Assembly (NCBI RefSeq): GCF_005869875.1
Contig: NZ_VAWG01000024.1
Span: 1-44,494 of the forward strand
Direction: 5' to 3'
Length of the DNA: 44,494 bases
Origin: Paenibacillus pinistramenti
GTDB lineage: Bacteria; Bacillota; Bacilli; Paenibacillales; Paenibacillaceae
The notes beneath the pieces are model-generated. The model worked only from the letters and a program-made list of their open reading frames with translations. It was not told the origin of the DNA and searched no databases. A program made the translations under genes and the position numbers. Below, one piece after another: positions 33,085 to 40,614 of the stretch (positions are counted from its first letter, which is position 1; the number at the start of each line of letters is the position of its first letter).

Positions 33085-33396
33085 ATGGACTATACATTGA
33101 TATTTAAAGCATTGTCAAATGAAACAAGATTGCAAATGCTGCAATGGCTCAAAAATCCCGAGCAATATTTTCCGGCTCAAACGGAACATTCAGCAGATCA
33201 GGATTCCTGGGGCGGCATTTGTGTGGGCTCGCTTCAAGACAAAGCCGGCCTATCTCAGTCAACCACGTCGCAATATTTATCTCTGCTGCAAAGAGCAGGA
33301 CTGCTGGAAGCCAAACGCTGCGGTCAATGGACCTATTACCGCCGCAATGAAGCAGCTTTAAAGCTGCTCGCCGAATGGATTGGCAAGGAATTGTAA
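33085..33396 (+). CDS. ArsR family transcriptional regulator
   Basis: The 103-aa winged-helix protein has IFKALSNETRLQMLQWL, KAGLSQSTTSQYLSLLQRAGLLEA as the recognition helix region, and GQWTYYRRNEAALKLLAEW as the wing and last helix. The metal-binding ELCVC motif of ArsR/SmtB sensors is replaced by GICVGSL, so a non-metal signal is likely. No Shine-Dalgarno precedes the ATG, and the -10 lies only 6 nt upstream, so the mRNA appears leaderless. An inverted repeat inside the promoter suggests autorepression. The FMN-riboswitch transporter gene follows after 355 nt, with its own leader. Confidence 0.88.
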   Translation: MDYTLIFKALSNETRLQMLQWLKNPEQYFPAQTEHSADQDSWGGICVGSLQDKAGLSQSTTSQYLSLLQRAGLLEAKRCGQWTYYRRNEAALKLLAEWIGKEL

Positions 33397-33493
33397 AAAA
33401 AGCTTGCATTAAGTCGTGTCAATGATATAGTTGACATATTCATTTCTTATTTTTGTGTATTCTTGAATTAAACAATATAACAAAATTTATTAG

Positions 33494-33634
33494 GATCTTC
33501 GGGGTAAGGTGAAATTCCTAACCGGCGGTGATGCTCTCTGAGCTCAGCCCGCGACTCGCTGCTTGCTTTTGGCCTGCAGCGACTGACTTGGTGTAATTCC
33601 AAGGCCGACGGTAAAGTCCGGATGGAAGAAGATC
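33494..33634 (+). promoter_or_regulatory. FMN riboswitch (RFN element)
   Basis: All conserved blocks are present: P1 GATCTTC/GAAGATC, GGGGTAAGGTGAAATTCC, AACCGGCGGTGAT, GCCCGCGA, GACTTGGTGTAATTCCAAG, and CCGACGGTAAAGTCCGGATGG. FMN binding would terminate transcription at the hairpin 60 nt downstream. TTGACA at 33433 may be the -35 of its promoter, without a good -10. Confidence 0.95.
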
Positions 33635-33690
33635 ATCAATAAGCATGTTTTGCTCGGCTTCTTTGCCATGACCATCATGTTTATTTGATC

Positions 33691-33731
33691 ACCCCCGATT
33701 GTCGATACTGACGGTCGGGGGTTTCCTTTTT
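33691..33731 (+). terminator. Riboswitch expression-platform terminator
   Basis: Stem ACCCCCGA/TCGGGGGT (33691-33698 and 33715-33722) with further pairing inside, then TTTCCTTTTT. The transporter start is 21 nt beyond. Confidence 0.85.
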
Positions 33732-33751
33732 AAGATCCGCAGGAGGCTATC

Positions 33752-34696
33752 ATGAACAGTATTAATCAAGCTTTACCAATGCCCAAGCAACGGGTAAAAA
33801 GCGGGTTTTGGCTCGTAGTCATCGGCGCGGCGCTGTGGGGTGTCGACCCTATTTTCCGGATCATGCTCTCAAAATATTTGAGCTCCTCACAAATCGTGCT
33901 GCTGGAACATATCATTTTATTCCTGTTCTCGGCTCCTATCCTTTGGAAGCACCGGACCGAGCTGCGCGGATTAAAAGCCCGGCATGTCGGCGCCCTGCTG
34001 TTCCTTTCTTGGGGCGGTTCTGCGATTGCTACTATTTTGTTCACTCAGGCACTAGCTTCAGCTACCAATTATAACTCGGTTCTCCTGCTCCAAAAGCTGC
34101 AGCCGATTTTCGCTATTCTGTTGGCCCGCTTACTGCTGAAAGAATCTTTCCCCAAAAAATTCGGCGGCCTTTTAGTATTAGCACTGCTTGGCACCTATTT
34201 CTTAACTTTTGGCTTCAGTGTTCCTTTTGGGCACATGAACGAATTTGCTCAGACGGCCAGCTTGCTTTCTCTGGGTGCCGCAGTATTGTGGGGCGGCTCA
34301 ACCGTCATGGGCCGAATTATGGTTGGAAAGATGGAATACGAAGCCGTTACGTCACTTCGTTTTATTCTAGCTTTGCCGCTGTTGATTGTAATCTCAATGA
34401 CCTCACACGCTAGCTGGAACATCCCTTCGGACGCAGGCGTAATCGGCGGAATTACCATCAACATTGTTCTGCAGGCTGTGCTGCCGGGTTTGTTCAGCCT
34501 TCTCCTTTACTATAAGGGACTGATCACTACCAAAGCTTCAGTAGCAACACTCGCCGAGCTGAGTTTTCCTATGGTAAGCGTACTGATGAACTGGGCACTC
34601 TATCATGAAGTTATTAAGCTTCCGCAGCTGATTGGCTTTATGCTTATCTGGATCGTACTGTTCCTAATCTCTCGTCAGCAATCTGCTAAGGCCTAA
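33752..34696 (+). CDS. EamA/DMT family transporter under FMN control, putative riboflavin transporter
   Basis: The 314-aa protein has ten hydrophobic segments in two EamA repeats (first GAALWGVDPIFRIMLSKYLS, second GAAVLWGGSTVMGRIMV). AGGAGG lies 5 nt upstream of the ATG. An FMN riboswitch directly controls it, so its substrate should be riboflavin or a related flavin. Proteobacterial RibN riboflavin importers are also EamA proteins behind FMN riboswitches, whereas Firmicutes usually use the unrelated RibU. Import is favoured, but export or transport of a precursor cannot be excluded. Confidence 0.82.
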   Translation: MNSINQALPMPKQRVKSGFWLVVIGAALWGVDPIFRIMLSKYLSSSQIVLLEHIILFLFSAPILWKHRTELRGLKARHVGALLFLSWGGSAIATILFTQALASATNYNSVLLLQKLQPIFAILLARLLLKESFPKKFGGLLVLALLGTYFLTFGFSVPFGHMNEFAQTASLLSLGAAVLWGGSTVMGRIMVGKMEYEAVTSLRFILALPLLIVISMTSHASWNIPSDAGVIGGITINIVLQAVLPGLFSLLLYYKGLITTKASVATLAELSFPMVSVLMNWALYHEVIKLPQLIGFMLIWIVLFLISRQQSAKA

Positions 34697-34726
34697 GCTC
34701 TTATAAGAAGAAGCTAACTTAAACTA

Positions 34727-34771
34727 GCCCGTCATTGTTAAGCGTGATTAACAATGGCGGGCAGTTTTTTT
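34727..34771 (+). terminator. Intrinsic terminator of the flavin transporter gene
   Basis: Near-perfect 15-bp arms (34727-34741 and 34748-34762), with one mismatched pair, are followed by seven T. It is one of the strongest terminators in the window. Confidence 0.9.
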
Positions 34772-35480
34772 GTAGCAGATTACTATATAAAGTGCGAATT
34801 CTCTCCAGTTCGGCAAGTCTTTCTTCCAAATAGCGGGGCATCGGATAATTGAGACGTATCATACCCGTCATTTTTACAAAGAATAACCAGCATTCAGCGC
34901 CTAAAGAAGGGCTTAGAAAAAGACTTAGAGAAGACATAGAGAAATCATTGCCTTTACGAGCTCGAATGATATTCGGTCATTGGTCATTGAATTTGGAGCT
35001 AGACACTGCTAATAACGAGCAAAGGGCATAAACAAAGCTGTAGCGCAGCCTTTGCTGAACGTTGATCTCAATTTACGCTGATCTCAATTTACGCTGCTAT
35101 TGCATACTTCTCTCAAAATACAGAATCGTTTCGTCCCTCCACTACGGAGGGCCTCATATTCTAACGAGTCAATAACTGTTTCATTCAGAGTACAGTATCT
35201 CCAAATACTCCAAATAGCAACGGGCAGGCGTCAATCCTTAGCCCTTCTTTAGCCTTTCTGACTATGCTCCAGAACGAAACATGAAATTCCGCCTGCTATA
35301 CAAAACTGGAACCTTTCCATGACTTGCAGGTTTACTTTACAGTTTCATATACATCTTGACAGCGAGCTTTAACAAAACACTATCTACAACAATACACTAT
35401 AGTCCTCTTTACGAAGACCTTACCAAAGGACACATTTGGGCTGCCGTACTTGATTTAATAAACCACCAAAGAAATATTTA
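34772..35480. other. Gene-free AT-rich interval between the transporter and the integrated element
   Basis: I find no credible gene here. Two short open frames (minus 34719-34937, plus 34849-35031) lack supported starts, and the first runs through the terminator hairpin. A 16-bp perfect tandem duplication lies at 35063-35094. CCCTCC-ACTAC-GGAGGG at about 35135-35151 forms a small hairpin. Confidence 0.5.
35063..35094. repeat. 16-bp perfect tandem duplication
   Basis: TGATCTCAATTTACGC occurs twice head to tail (35063-35078, 35079-35094) in noncoding DNA. The same unit length as the duplication inside the integrase pseudogene is notable. Confidence 0.9.
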
Positions 35481-35514
35481 AAAAAACAAAAAAACTCTTG
35501 ATAAACAAGAGTTT
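35481..35514 (-). terminator. Original terminator of the rRNA/tRNA operon (now displaced)
   Basis: Stem AAACTCTTG/CAAGAGTTT (35492-35514), followed on the minus strand by TTTTTTGTTTTTTT. It lies directly past the attL copy of the tRNA-Gly 3' end, so it was probably the host terminator before integration. Confidence 0.75.
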
Positions 35515-35522
35515 AAGTTTAC

Positions 35523-35576
35523 TAATTTGGAGCGGGTGATGGGAATCGAACCCACGCTACCAGCTTGGAAAGCTGG
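35523..35576. repeat. Left attachment site (attL), duplicate of the tRNA-Gly 3' half
   Basis: Positions 35523-35570 are identical over 48 bp to 43501-43548, and the match runs five bases further after one mismatch. The copy covers the anticodon arm, T arm, acceptor and CCA of tRNA-Gly, without a 5' half. It marks the left end of an ~8-kb element. Confidence 0.92.
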
Positions 35577-35708
35577 CATCCGTACATGTCGTCGTTAACC
35601 CATGATAATAAAAACCCAGTAAACTAGGCAACTTTAAATTTTCAAGATGGCCTATAGATACCTATGCTACCCATCCGCAGTAAATAGAAGCTATATAGAA
35701 CAAAGAAT

Positions 35709-35736
35709 GACCACCAAGGATTATTCCTCGGTGGTC
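35709..35736. terminator. Hairpin at the end of the RHH fragment
   Basis: An 11-pair stem GACCACCAAGG/CCTCGGTGGTC includes one G-T pair. On the plus strand TTTTTA follows. It overlaps the stop of the minus-strand fragment and could stop transcription in both directions. Confidence 0.6.
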
Positions 35737-35819
35737 TTTTTAGCGTCTCGCTCAATCTTCTCTTCTATAGCCGTCAGGATGAAGTCATTGAGACTCAGGC
35801 CTGCTTCTTTGGCAGCCGC
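35721..35819 (-). pseudogene. C-terminal fragment of a ribbon-helix-helix-like protein
   Basis: The frame encodes AAAKEAGLSLNDFILTAIEE followed by KIERDAKKTTEE and a stop. KEAGLSLNDFILTAI is typical of the second half of Arc/MetJ-type ribbon-helix-helix DNA-binding or antitoxin proteins. A stop lies directly upstream in frame, and no start or ribosome site is present, so the N terminus is lost. It may be a phage regulator or an antitoxin relic. Confidence 0.5.
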
Positions 35820-35896
35820 CTAAATTATTCATTCAAAGAGAAACCCCGTCAGCCAAAGCTAACAGAGCTTCTCTATTACTGTTTCCAGGTTTGCAT

Positions 35897-36013
35897 TCAA
35901 TACTTCCGCTGCCTGATCTCATCCATATAGGAGCGAATAAGACCATCAAGCGCTGTGCTCGACAACCCCATCCGCTGCCGGATCAGCTCCAGTACCTCGT
36001 CTTCAAGCGTCAC
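35897..36013 (-). pseudogene. Truncated phage head-tail connector protein
   Basis: GTG 36013 follows AGGAGGG by 6 nt. It encodes 38 aa (VTLEDEVLELIRQRMGL, then DGLIRSYMDEIRQRKY). The pattern of two short amphipathic helices matches the N terminus of gp6/gp15-like head-tail connectors (about 100-120 aa), which attach the neck to the portal. The reading frame ends early, and the sequence beyond is not connector-like, marking the right edge of the retained head module. Confidence 0.6.
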
Positions 36014-36025
36014 GACGATCCCTCC

Positions 36026-36289
36026 TTACTGGACCGCCTTAATCTTGGCCAGAATGTCTTCTTTCTTCGCGGCGTCGCCCAGGTCGATCTGATGCTCGGC
36101 AGCGTAAGCCTTGAGCTCAGCCACCGTCATGTCTTCAACCGACTTGTCCGCCAGCTCGTCGTTCTCTTCCAGCACAGTGACATAGTCCTTTAAGCGTTCA
36201 TGCTGATCAGCAGGCAGCGAAAAGGACGCCCCTTTTTCATAGAGCGTCCCGTCGTGTTCGATTGGAATATTGTTGACTTCAACTATCAC
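36026..36289 (-). CDS. Small phage structural protein with HeH/LEM-like C terminus
   Basis: The 87-aa protein has an N-terminal beta-rich part (MIVEVNNIPIEHDGTLYEKG) and a C-terminal helix-extended-helix segment (MTVAELKAYAAEHQIDLG, AKKEDILAKI). Proteins of this form occur between the major capsid and connector genes in many Firmicute siphophages; the role is not established. AGGAGGGATGACCTGTG lies upstream. It is intact despite the decay of flanking genes. Confidence 0.75.
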   Translation of the reverse strand: MIVEVNNIPIEHDGTLYEKGASFSLPADQHERLKDYVTVLEENDELADKSVEDMTVAELKAYAAEHQIDLGDAAKKEDILAKIKAVQ

Positions 36290-36302
36290 AGGTCATCCCT
36301 CC

Positions 36303-37325
36303 TTAAATTACGGTCGCCTGGAAGACGTTATCGGCTTCCGGAAAGCTCGGCAGAGCCGTAGCAACAGCCTTCGTCCAGGTGCTGACCGGATCAGTTCCTT
36401 CCTCGTACACCATAGCCAGCACATTGCCAACGGACTGCGTCTGAATGGATGGGTCACGAGTCAGGCGGATTTCCTCAGCTGTCGGGCCGTAGATCGTTTC
36501 GCCGAGCGTGCCGTCGCCGAAGAGCGCGATTTTGTTCTCCGGAAAATAATGGGCAGTTGTAAAGGTGCCGTTGGCCAGCTGCTTCTTGTATTTGCCGTCG
36601 TAGACCGCAATCTGCGGCAGATCCAGCTGCTGCAAGTAGGCATTCAGCTCCGCACGGGATGCCATTCGGCTGCTGCCGTTGACGCCGTACAGGGCGCCGA
36701 CCACTTTCGGATGCTTGACCAGTGTCCCCAGCACTTTAGAGGACGTCAGGGCACGCGTCGGACGAACGTCCAAAGCATTGACCCAGGTCATCAGCGCAGC
36801 AATTGGATCGGCAGAAGCATCCGACCACAGGCTTGTGCCGCTCAGCACGACCTTATGATCCGCCGGTACACCGTAATCAATTGTCGCGGAAAGGTTGTTT
36901 TCAGCCAGCGTAACGGTACCGCTCGCCAGCACCTCCATCCGCATGGCTTCGACGCGGGCGCGCACGCCGGCGACCAACACGTCGATATCGTTGTAGACTT
37001 GGCCCATCAGGTACTGCTGCTCCGCATCGGTCCGCGGGCTCTCCAGTGCGATGATCTCACGCTCACCCATACGCAGCTTCCGCTTGATCAGCGCCAGCTC
37101 CAGGGCCATCTTGCTGGCTTCGCGCGTGCCGATTTCGGATTCCGTGTCAAAACCATGGACCGATGCAATGACCGGGATCCGGCTGGCACCGACGATGGCG
37201 TCAAATTCCAGGGATTGCTTTTTCACTTCCGGGAAAAGCGTCTCGCCAAGCAGCGCCGGGTACTCATGGTTCTGCAGATAATTCAAAATTTCTTTCTGAG
37301 TAAACAATTCCAATACAGTAGCCAT
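36303..37325 (-). CDS. Phage major capsid protein (lambda gpE / Phage_cap_E family)
   Basis: The 340-aa protein forms the head shell. It resembles the gpE family in length and in segments: LFTQKEILNYLQNHEYPALLG at the start, SRIPVIASVHGFDTES, EREIIALESPRTDAEQQYLM in the spine-helix region, DPIAALMTWVNALDVRP, and a C-terminal IYGPTAEEIRLTRDPSIQTQ. GGAGGATAAAATC precedes the ATG. The frame is intact with no lesions. It lies between decoration and HeH genes, in standard phage order. Confidence 0.9.
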   Translation of the reverse strand: MATVLELFTQKEILNYLQNHEYPALLGETLFPEVKKQSLEFDAIVGASRIPVIASVHGFDTESEIGTREASKMALELALIKRKLRMGEREIIALESPRTDAEQQYLMGQVYNDIDVLVAGVRARVEAMRMEVLASGTVTLAENNLSATIDYGVPADHKVVLSGTSLWSDASADPIAALMTWVNALDVRPTRALTSSKVLGTLVKHPKVVGALYGVNGSSRMASRAELNAYLQQLDLPQIAVYDGKYKKQLANGTFTTAHYFPENKIALFGDGTLGETIYGPTAEEIRLTRDPSIQTQSVGNVLAMVYEEGTDPVSTWTKAVATALPSFPEADNVFQATVI

Positions 37326-37350
37326 ATGATTTTATCCTCCCTCTTCGGCC

Positions 37351-37674
37351 TTAAACGACCGTCTTGAATTTGATCTTGCCGGCCAGTGCCGTAATAGCCG
37401 CAGCCACAGGTACTACTGGCAGACGAGCTTGCAGGACCCAGCCCTCAACCATGACTGCGCCAGGCTGCGGACCGCTCGTCACGTCAATGTCATTCAGCAG
37501 GATCCCGACGGCCGTAGCGTCGTTGGCTGGCCATACCGTGCCCGCGGGAACAATCTTGCGGCCCTTAGAGTCCGCCGTCACGCCGCTGTCGCTGATTTGG
37601 TAGGTAAAGCTCACATATTTCTGGCTGGCCAAAAAATTCGGCTGCGAGACGCTTGTTCTTTTCACGTAAACCAT
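37351..37674 (-). CDS. Putative capsid decoration protein
   Basis: The 107-aa protein, directly before the major capsid gene, has a beta-rich composition with GRKIVPAGTVWPANDATAVGILL, the pattern seen in head decoration or stabilising proteins of Firmicute siphophages (functional analogues of lambda gpD). No direct motif proves the function. AAAGGAGCATAAC precedes the ATG. Intact. Confidence 0.68.
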   Translation of the reverse strand: MVYVKRTSVSQPNFLASQKYVSFTYQISDSGVTADSKGRKIVPAGTVWPANDATAVGILLNDIDVTSGPQPGAVMVEGWVLQARLPVVPVAAAITALAGKIKFKTVV

Positions 37675-37690
37675 GTGTTATGCTCCTTTC

Positions 37691-38305
37691 TTAGCCCCAG
37701 GGATTCGGTGCGGCTGCGGGGGCTTTACCGCCTTCATTTGCCGCTTTTGCAAAGCTTGCGCCAACACTGGCTTCTCCGCCGCTTCCTCCGGCACCGCCGC
37801 CCTCCGGCGGCTTGGCACCCTTGAACGTCGGCTTGGCCTCTTCTTTCTGCGCAAACAAAAAGCCCTTGCTCTCACGCAGGGCCTTCACTTGGTCGTCCAG
37901 CCCGCCCTTCACGGCGCCGCTGTCGTCCAGCTCAATCTTCGATTTGTCCAAGAGCCCCGCCACAATGTCCGGGTCATGCGCCTGACCGGCCAGCGCCAGC
38001 TTGATGGCTGTCGTCAGCTGCAGGTCCTTGACCTTGGCTTCATACTGCTCTTTAGTGGCCTTGTTCTCGCCCTGCAGCGTCTCGATCTGCTTCTTCAGCG
38101 TCTCGTTGTCGCCGGCGGACTTCTTCAGGTCCTCCAGCTGCTTGTCACGGTCCTTCAGGGTATCCTCCGCGCTTTTCTTGGCCGTGTTGATCTCGTCGAA
38201 GCGCGCCTTTGGCACAAAGCTCTTCAGCTCGTCGGCCGATGCAGCGGCGGCCTTCGTGGCCAGGTCTTCAGACAGCCCCAGTGCGATAAACTGCTCTTTA
38301 TTCAT
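37691..38305 (-). CDS. Phage scaffold protein (GP20-like)
   Basis: This 204-aa acidic, helical protein templates capsid assembly and is later lost from the head. The central part is a long coiled coil (KKSAEDTLKDRDKQLEDLKK, NETLKKQIETLQGENK), followed by AIKLALAGQAHDPDIVAGLLD, the hallmark of GP20-type minor structural/scaffold proteins, and a Gly/Ala/Pro-rich tail. ATG 38305 is used because GGAGGAAT lies 5 nt upstream; the frame is open 27 codons further without a site. Confidence 0.85.
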   Translation of the reverse strand: MNKEQFIALGLSEDLATKAAAASADELKSFVPKARFDEINTAKKSAEDTLKDRDKQLEDLKKSAGDNETLKKQIETLQGENKATKEQYEAKVKDLQLTTAIKLALAGQAHDPDIVAGLLDKSKIELDDSGAVKGGLDDQVKALRESKGFLFAQKEEAKPTFKGAKPPEGGGAGGSGGEASVGASFAKAANEGGKAPAAAPNPWG

Positions 38306-38395
38306 AACAGATTCCTCCGTTTCATCTTCGCTTGGTATCCCGGTCGCGTCCGGTGATGTCTTGTTCTTTAACGTCTGCAATACCAAAAAGACGGC

Positions 38396-38430
38396 ATGAA
38401 AAAGGCACCCTCGCGGTTTGCTTGAGTGCC
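38396..38430 (-). terminator. Terminator after the MuF/small-protein pair
   Basis: On the minus strand GGCACTC/GAGGGTGCC-type arms (38404-38410 and 38424-38430) form a seven-pair stem with one T-G, followed by TTTTTC. It overlaps the stop of the 53-codon gene and separates it from the scaffold gene. Confidence 0.6.
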
Positions 38431-38591
38431 TATAGCTTCAGTTCCTGATCCTGTATTAATTTATCGAATCTTGACTTGAACTTGTCGAATGCTGGCTGCA
38501 CATCATCCGGAGCCTCTGCCTTAAGACGTACGGTGTTCTCACCAAATTCAATCCACGGCAATAATACTAGTGGCACAATGGGCTGGGTCAT
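38430..38591 (-). CDS. 53-aa protein of unknown function, overlapping the MuF-toxin gene
   Basis: The ATG at 38591 overlaps the stop of the MuF gene (ATGA), so the two are translationally coupled. The product starts MTQPIVPLVLLPWIEFGENT and ends in a charged stretch (FDKFKSRFDKLIQDQELKL). I do not recognise it. Its position directly after a toxin-like C terminus, and before a terminator, is where an immunity gene would lie. Alternatively it is a minor phage protein. The coding call rests on the overlap and an uninterrupted frame. Confidence 0.6.
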   Translation of the reverse strand: MTQPIVPLVLLPWIEFGENTVRLKAEAPDDVQPAFDKFKSRFDKLIQDQELKL

Positions 38592-40408
38592 AACTCGACC
38601 TCCTTCAGTTTTTGTTTTAGGATTTTGAGAATCTCCGAAGCCAGGCGCCGGGGACTATCGCTTCCTACGGCCTCCGCAACCGCTTCGGCCAATACTTCTT
38701 TCGTATTCGTGTTTGCGTAATTGCTCAATTCCCGCTTAATCACTTCTGGCGTATGGTCCAGACCAAGATTCCTCAAGGCCTCCTGCAGGATACCTGCTGA
38801 AAATATTCCGCGATTGATTCGCATGAAAGCGATCTGGATGTCGTCCTCACTCATCGGGATTCCGGTCCAGCCTTCAAACAGTTTTAGTGCATGCGCGTAC
38901 TCCAATAAATGCCCGAACTCATGGATGAAGATGGACTGCTTATTGGAACCTGCCGGCCAGTGCTGGGCGTCTACCGATGCCCTGATTATATCATCAATGT
39001 CCGTTGAATTGTAATAGTGAGAAGAGACCTTAAGTTCGGCTTGAAGTATACCCTCAGCGTATCCCAAAGATGCCTGTGCTACGAATTCATCTGTATCAAC
39101 CGCCTGAATGGTCTTCGCAAAGCCCTTTATGGCTGGGAACTCTGTTAGCGCCTTGCTGATCGCCTCGTTGATGCTGTTCGCGCTGTCCAAGTCCATGCCG
39201 GTGTAATCGACGCGATCAAAGCCGTAATCATTCAGGGCCGCTTCTTCAGCCTTCTTGATTGACTCTGCAGGAGCGAAAGGTGGTGGCTCCGAGTCGGCGG
39301 CTTCGGGCGGTTCAAGCGGAGAAGGCAGTGGCGGATCCACAACCTCCGGCACCTCCGGTTCAACCGGCTTGACGGCTTCCGGCGCCCGCTTGGCTGCCCA
39401 GTCCGCGTAGGTCGTATCCTCCGGAACAGTGTAATAGTTGCCGTCATCATCCTGCGCGGCCCGCTCTCCGGTCGGCTCGGCATCCTCTACCACCGGAACC
39501 GTCGTTGACCGGCAGCGGACATGCAGCGGCGGGTAGTTGACGCCGGTCTGCGCATCGCCGAGCTTGATTCGATTGCCGTCCATGCTCCGGCAGATCTCGC
39601 TGGTCCGCTTGTCCAGTGTGGCCAGGAACTCAAATTCCTTCACGCCGGTCTCCTTGTAGGCGTCCAGGCGAGACTGCCCCGCAAAATGAGCTGCCTCCGT
39701 GAGAATCAGCCGCTCGGCGTTGCTCTTGGCCACGCCCATCCGCTTCGCAAAGTCGGAAATGAGCTTGTTCGACGTGGAGCCGTTGATCAGGCTCTGCGTC
39801 AGCGTCGTCTGCAGCTCATTCACCAGCTTCGTCCGGTCCGCCCAGATCCGGCTGCTGAAGTTGCTGCCGTCCGGCGCCCAGGGCTTGGCCAGCGTCTTGT
39901 CGATCTGGCCGGCATCGAGCTTCGCGAAGCCGGTGCCAAAACCCTTACCCTTTTCCAGCTCGTAAATGGAATGGTAATAGCCATCCTTGTACGTTTCGCC
40001 GAGTACCTTGGTGGCGCCCTTCTGCTGACGACCGGACAGCTGCTCGACCTCGTTCCGGATCTGTGTCTGAATCTGCTCCAGCCGGTTGATGTGCGTTTTG
40101 GCGCTGGCGTTCTCCAGCTCTTTCGCCCAGCGCTGGTCAATAGCGTTCTCCCGGCCACGCTCAATGTACTCCTCGACGGTCCACTTGAATTCCTTCAGCT
40201 CGGACTTGCTGAGCAGCTTCTTGGCATCGGCCAGACTGACCTCGTTATTGGCTGCCAGGCGGCCGTACCAGCGCTCCACGTCGGCAGTGATGCGGGCCAG
40301 CGCCTTATCGTATTCTTTGCGCATATCGGCCGCGTAGGCGTCACCTTTGGATAGCAGCGACTCCTGCAACTCCTCCATGCGTTTTGCCCAATATTCTGCG
40401 GACTTCAT
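38588..40408 (-). CDS. MuF/SPP1-gp7-type minor head protein with C-terminal metallopeptidase-like domain
   Basis: The 606-aa protein is about twice the size of a plain gp7. Residues about 1-160 are helical. The MuF domain (about 170-315) includes AERLILTEAAHFAGQ, KEFEFLATLDKRTSEICRSM and GVNYPPLHVRCRSTTVP. A Pro/Glu-rich linker (about 340-390) follows. The C-terminal domain contains HEFGH (496-500) and, 71 residues on, NTKEVLAEAVAEAV with a candidate third ligand Glu571, as in zincin metallopeptidases. MuF proteins with C-terminal toxins are known in Firmicute phages. GGAGG lies 7 nt upstream of the ATG. The frame is fully open although the portal, terminase and integrase are broken. The peptidase role is inferred. 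Confidence 0.85.
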   Translation of the reverse strand: MKSAEYWAKRMEELQESLLSKGDAYAADMRKEYDKALARITADVERWYGRLAANNEVSLADAKKLLSKSELKEFKWTVEEYIERGRENAIDQRWAKELENASAKTHINRLEQIQTQIRNEVEQLSGRQQKGATKVLGETYKDGYYHSIYELEKGKGFGTGFAKLDAGQIDKTLAKPWAPDGSNFSSRIWADRTKLVNELQTTLTQSLINGSTSNKLISDFAKRMGVAKSNAERLILTEAAHFAGQSRLDAYKETGVKEFEFLATLDKRTSEICRSMDGNRIKLGDAQTGVNYPPLHVRCRSTTVPVVEDAEPTGERAAQDDDGNYYTVPEDTTYADWAAKRAPEAVKPVEPEVPEVVDPPLPSPLEPPEAADSEPPPFAPAESIKKAEEAALNDYGFDRVDYTGMDLDSANSINEAISKALTEFPAIKGFAKTIQAVDTDEFVAQASLGYAEGILQAELKVSSHYYNSTDIDDIIRASVDAQHWPAGSNKQSIFIHEFGHLLEYAHALKLFEGWTGIPMSEDDIQIAFMRINRGIFSAGILQEALRNLGLDHTPEVIKRELSNYANTNTKEVLAEAVAEAVGSDSPRRLASEILKILKQKLKEVEL

Positions 40409-40614
40409 TCTTCATCCTCCGGTGGACTCGGCACAATGAATCCGATACACGGGCTGCCATCCACAGGCGGCTCCCCGTGAGCCGCGTTGATCAAGCTGGC
40501 CAGGGCCTCGATAGTAGCAGGATCGCTCTTCCCTCCCTCGTAGGCTCTAAGCGCTGAGTCTGCAACGGTTTGAATCAGCTTATCCACTTGCTGCATTGTT
40601 TCCTTGCTGAGCAT
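40405..40614 (-). CDS. Small hypothetical phage protein between portal and MuF genes
   Basis: The 69-aa acidic protein is unknown (LSKETMQQVDKLIQTVADSALR, ending PSPPEDEE). ATG 40614 has GGAAGGAGG 8 nt upstream. It overlaps the end of the portal gene and, by ATGA, the start of the MuF gene, so it is part of the coupled head operon. Confidence 0.65.
   Translation of the reverse strand: MLSKETMQQVDKLIQTVADSALRAYEGGKSDPATIEALASLINAAHGEPPVDGSPCIGFIVPSPPEDEE

Noticed and set aside
34719..34937. Minus-strand 72-codon frame beyond the flavin transporter
   Set aside because: Its end runs through the long terminator hairpin and there is no ribosome site; it could be a relic, but I cannot support a gene.
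35523..35605. Second tRNA-Gly at the left end of the element
   Set aside because: Only the 3' half matches; the 5' half cannot form D arm or acceptor pairing. It is the attL copy.
36270..37367. Plus-strand open frame of 365 codons in the prophage
   Set aside because: It is antisense to the major capsid gene, with no start signal and a composition typical of a shadow frame.
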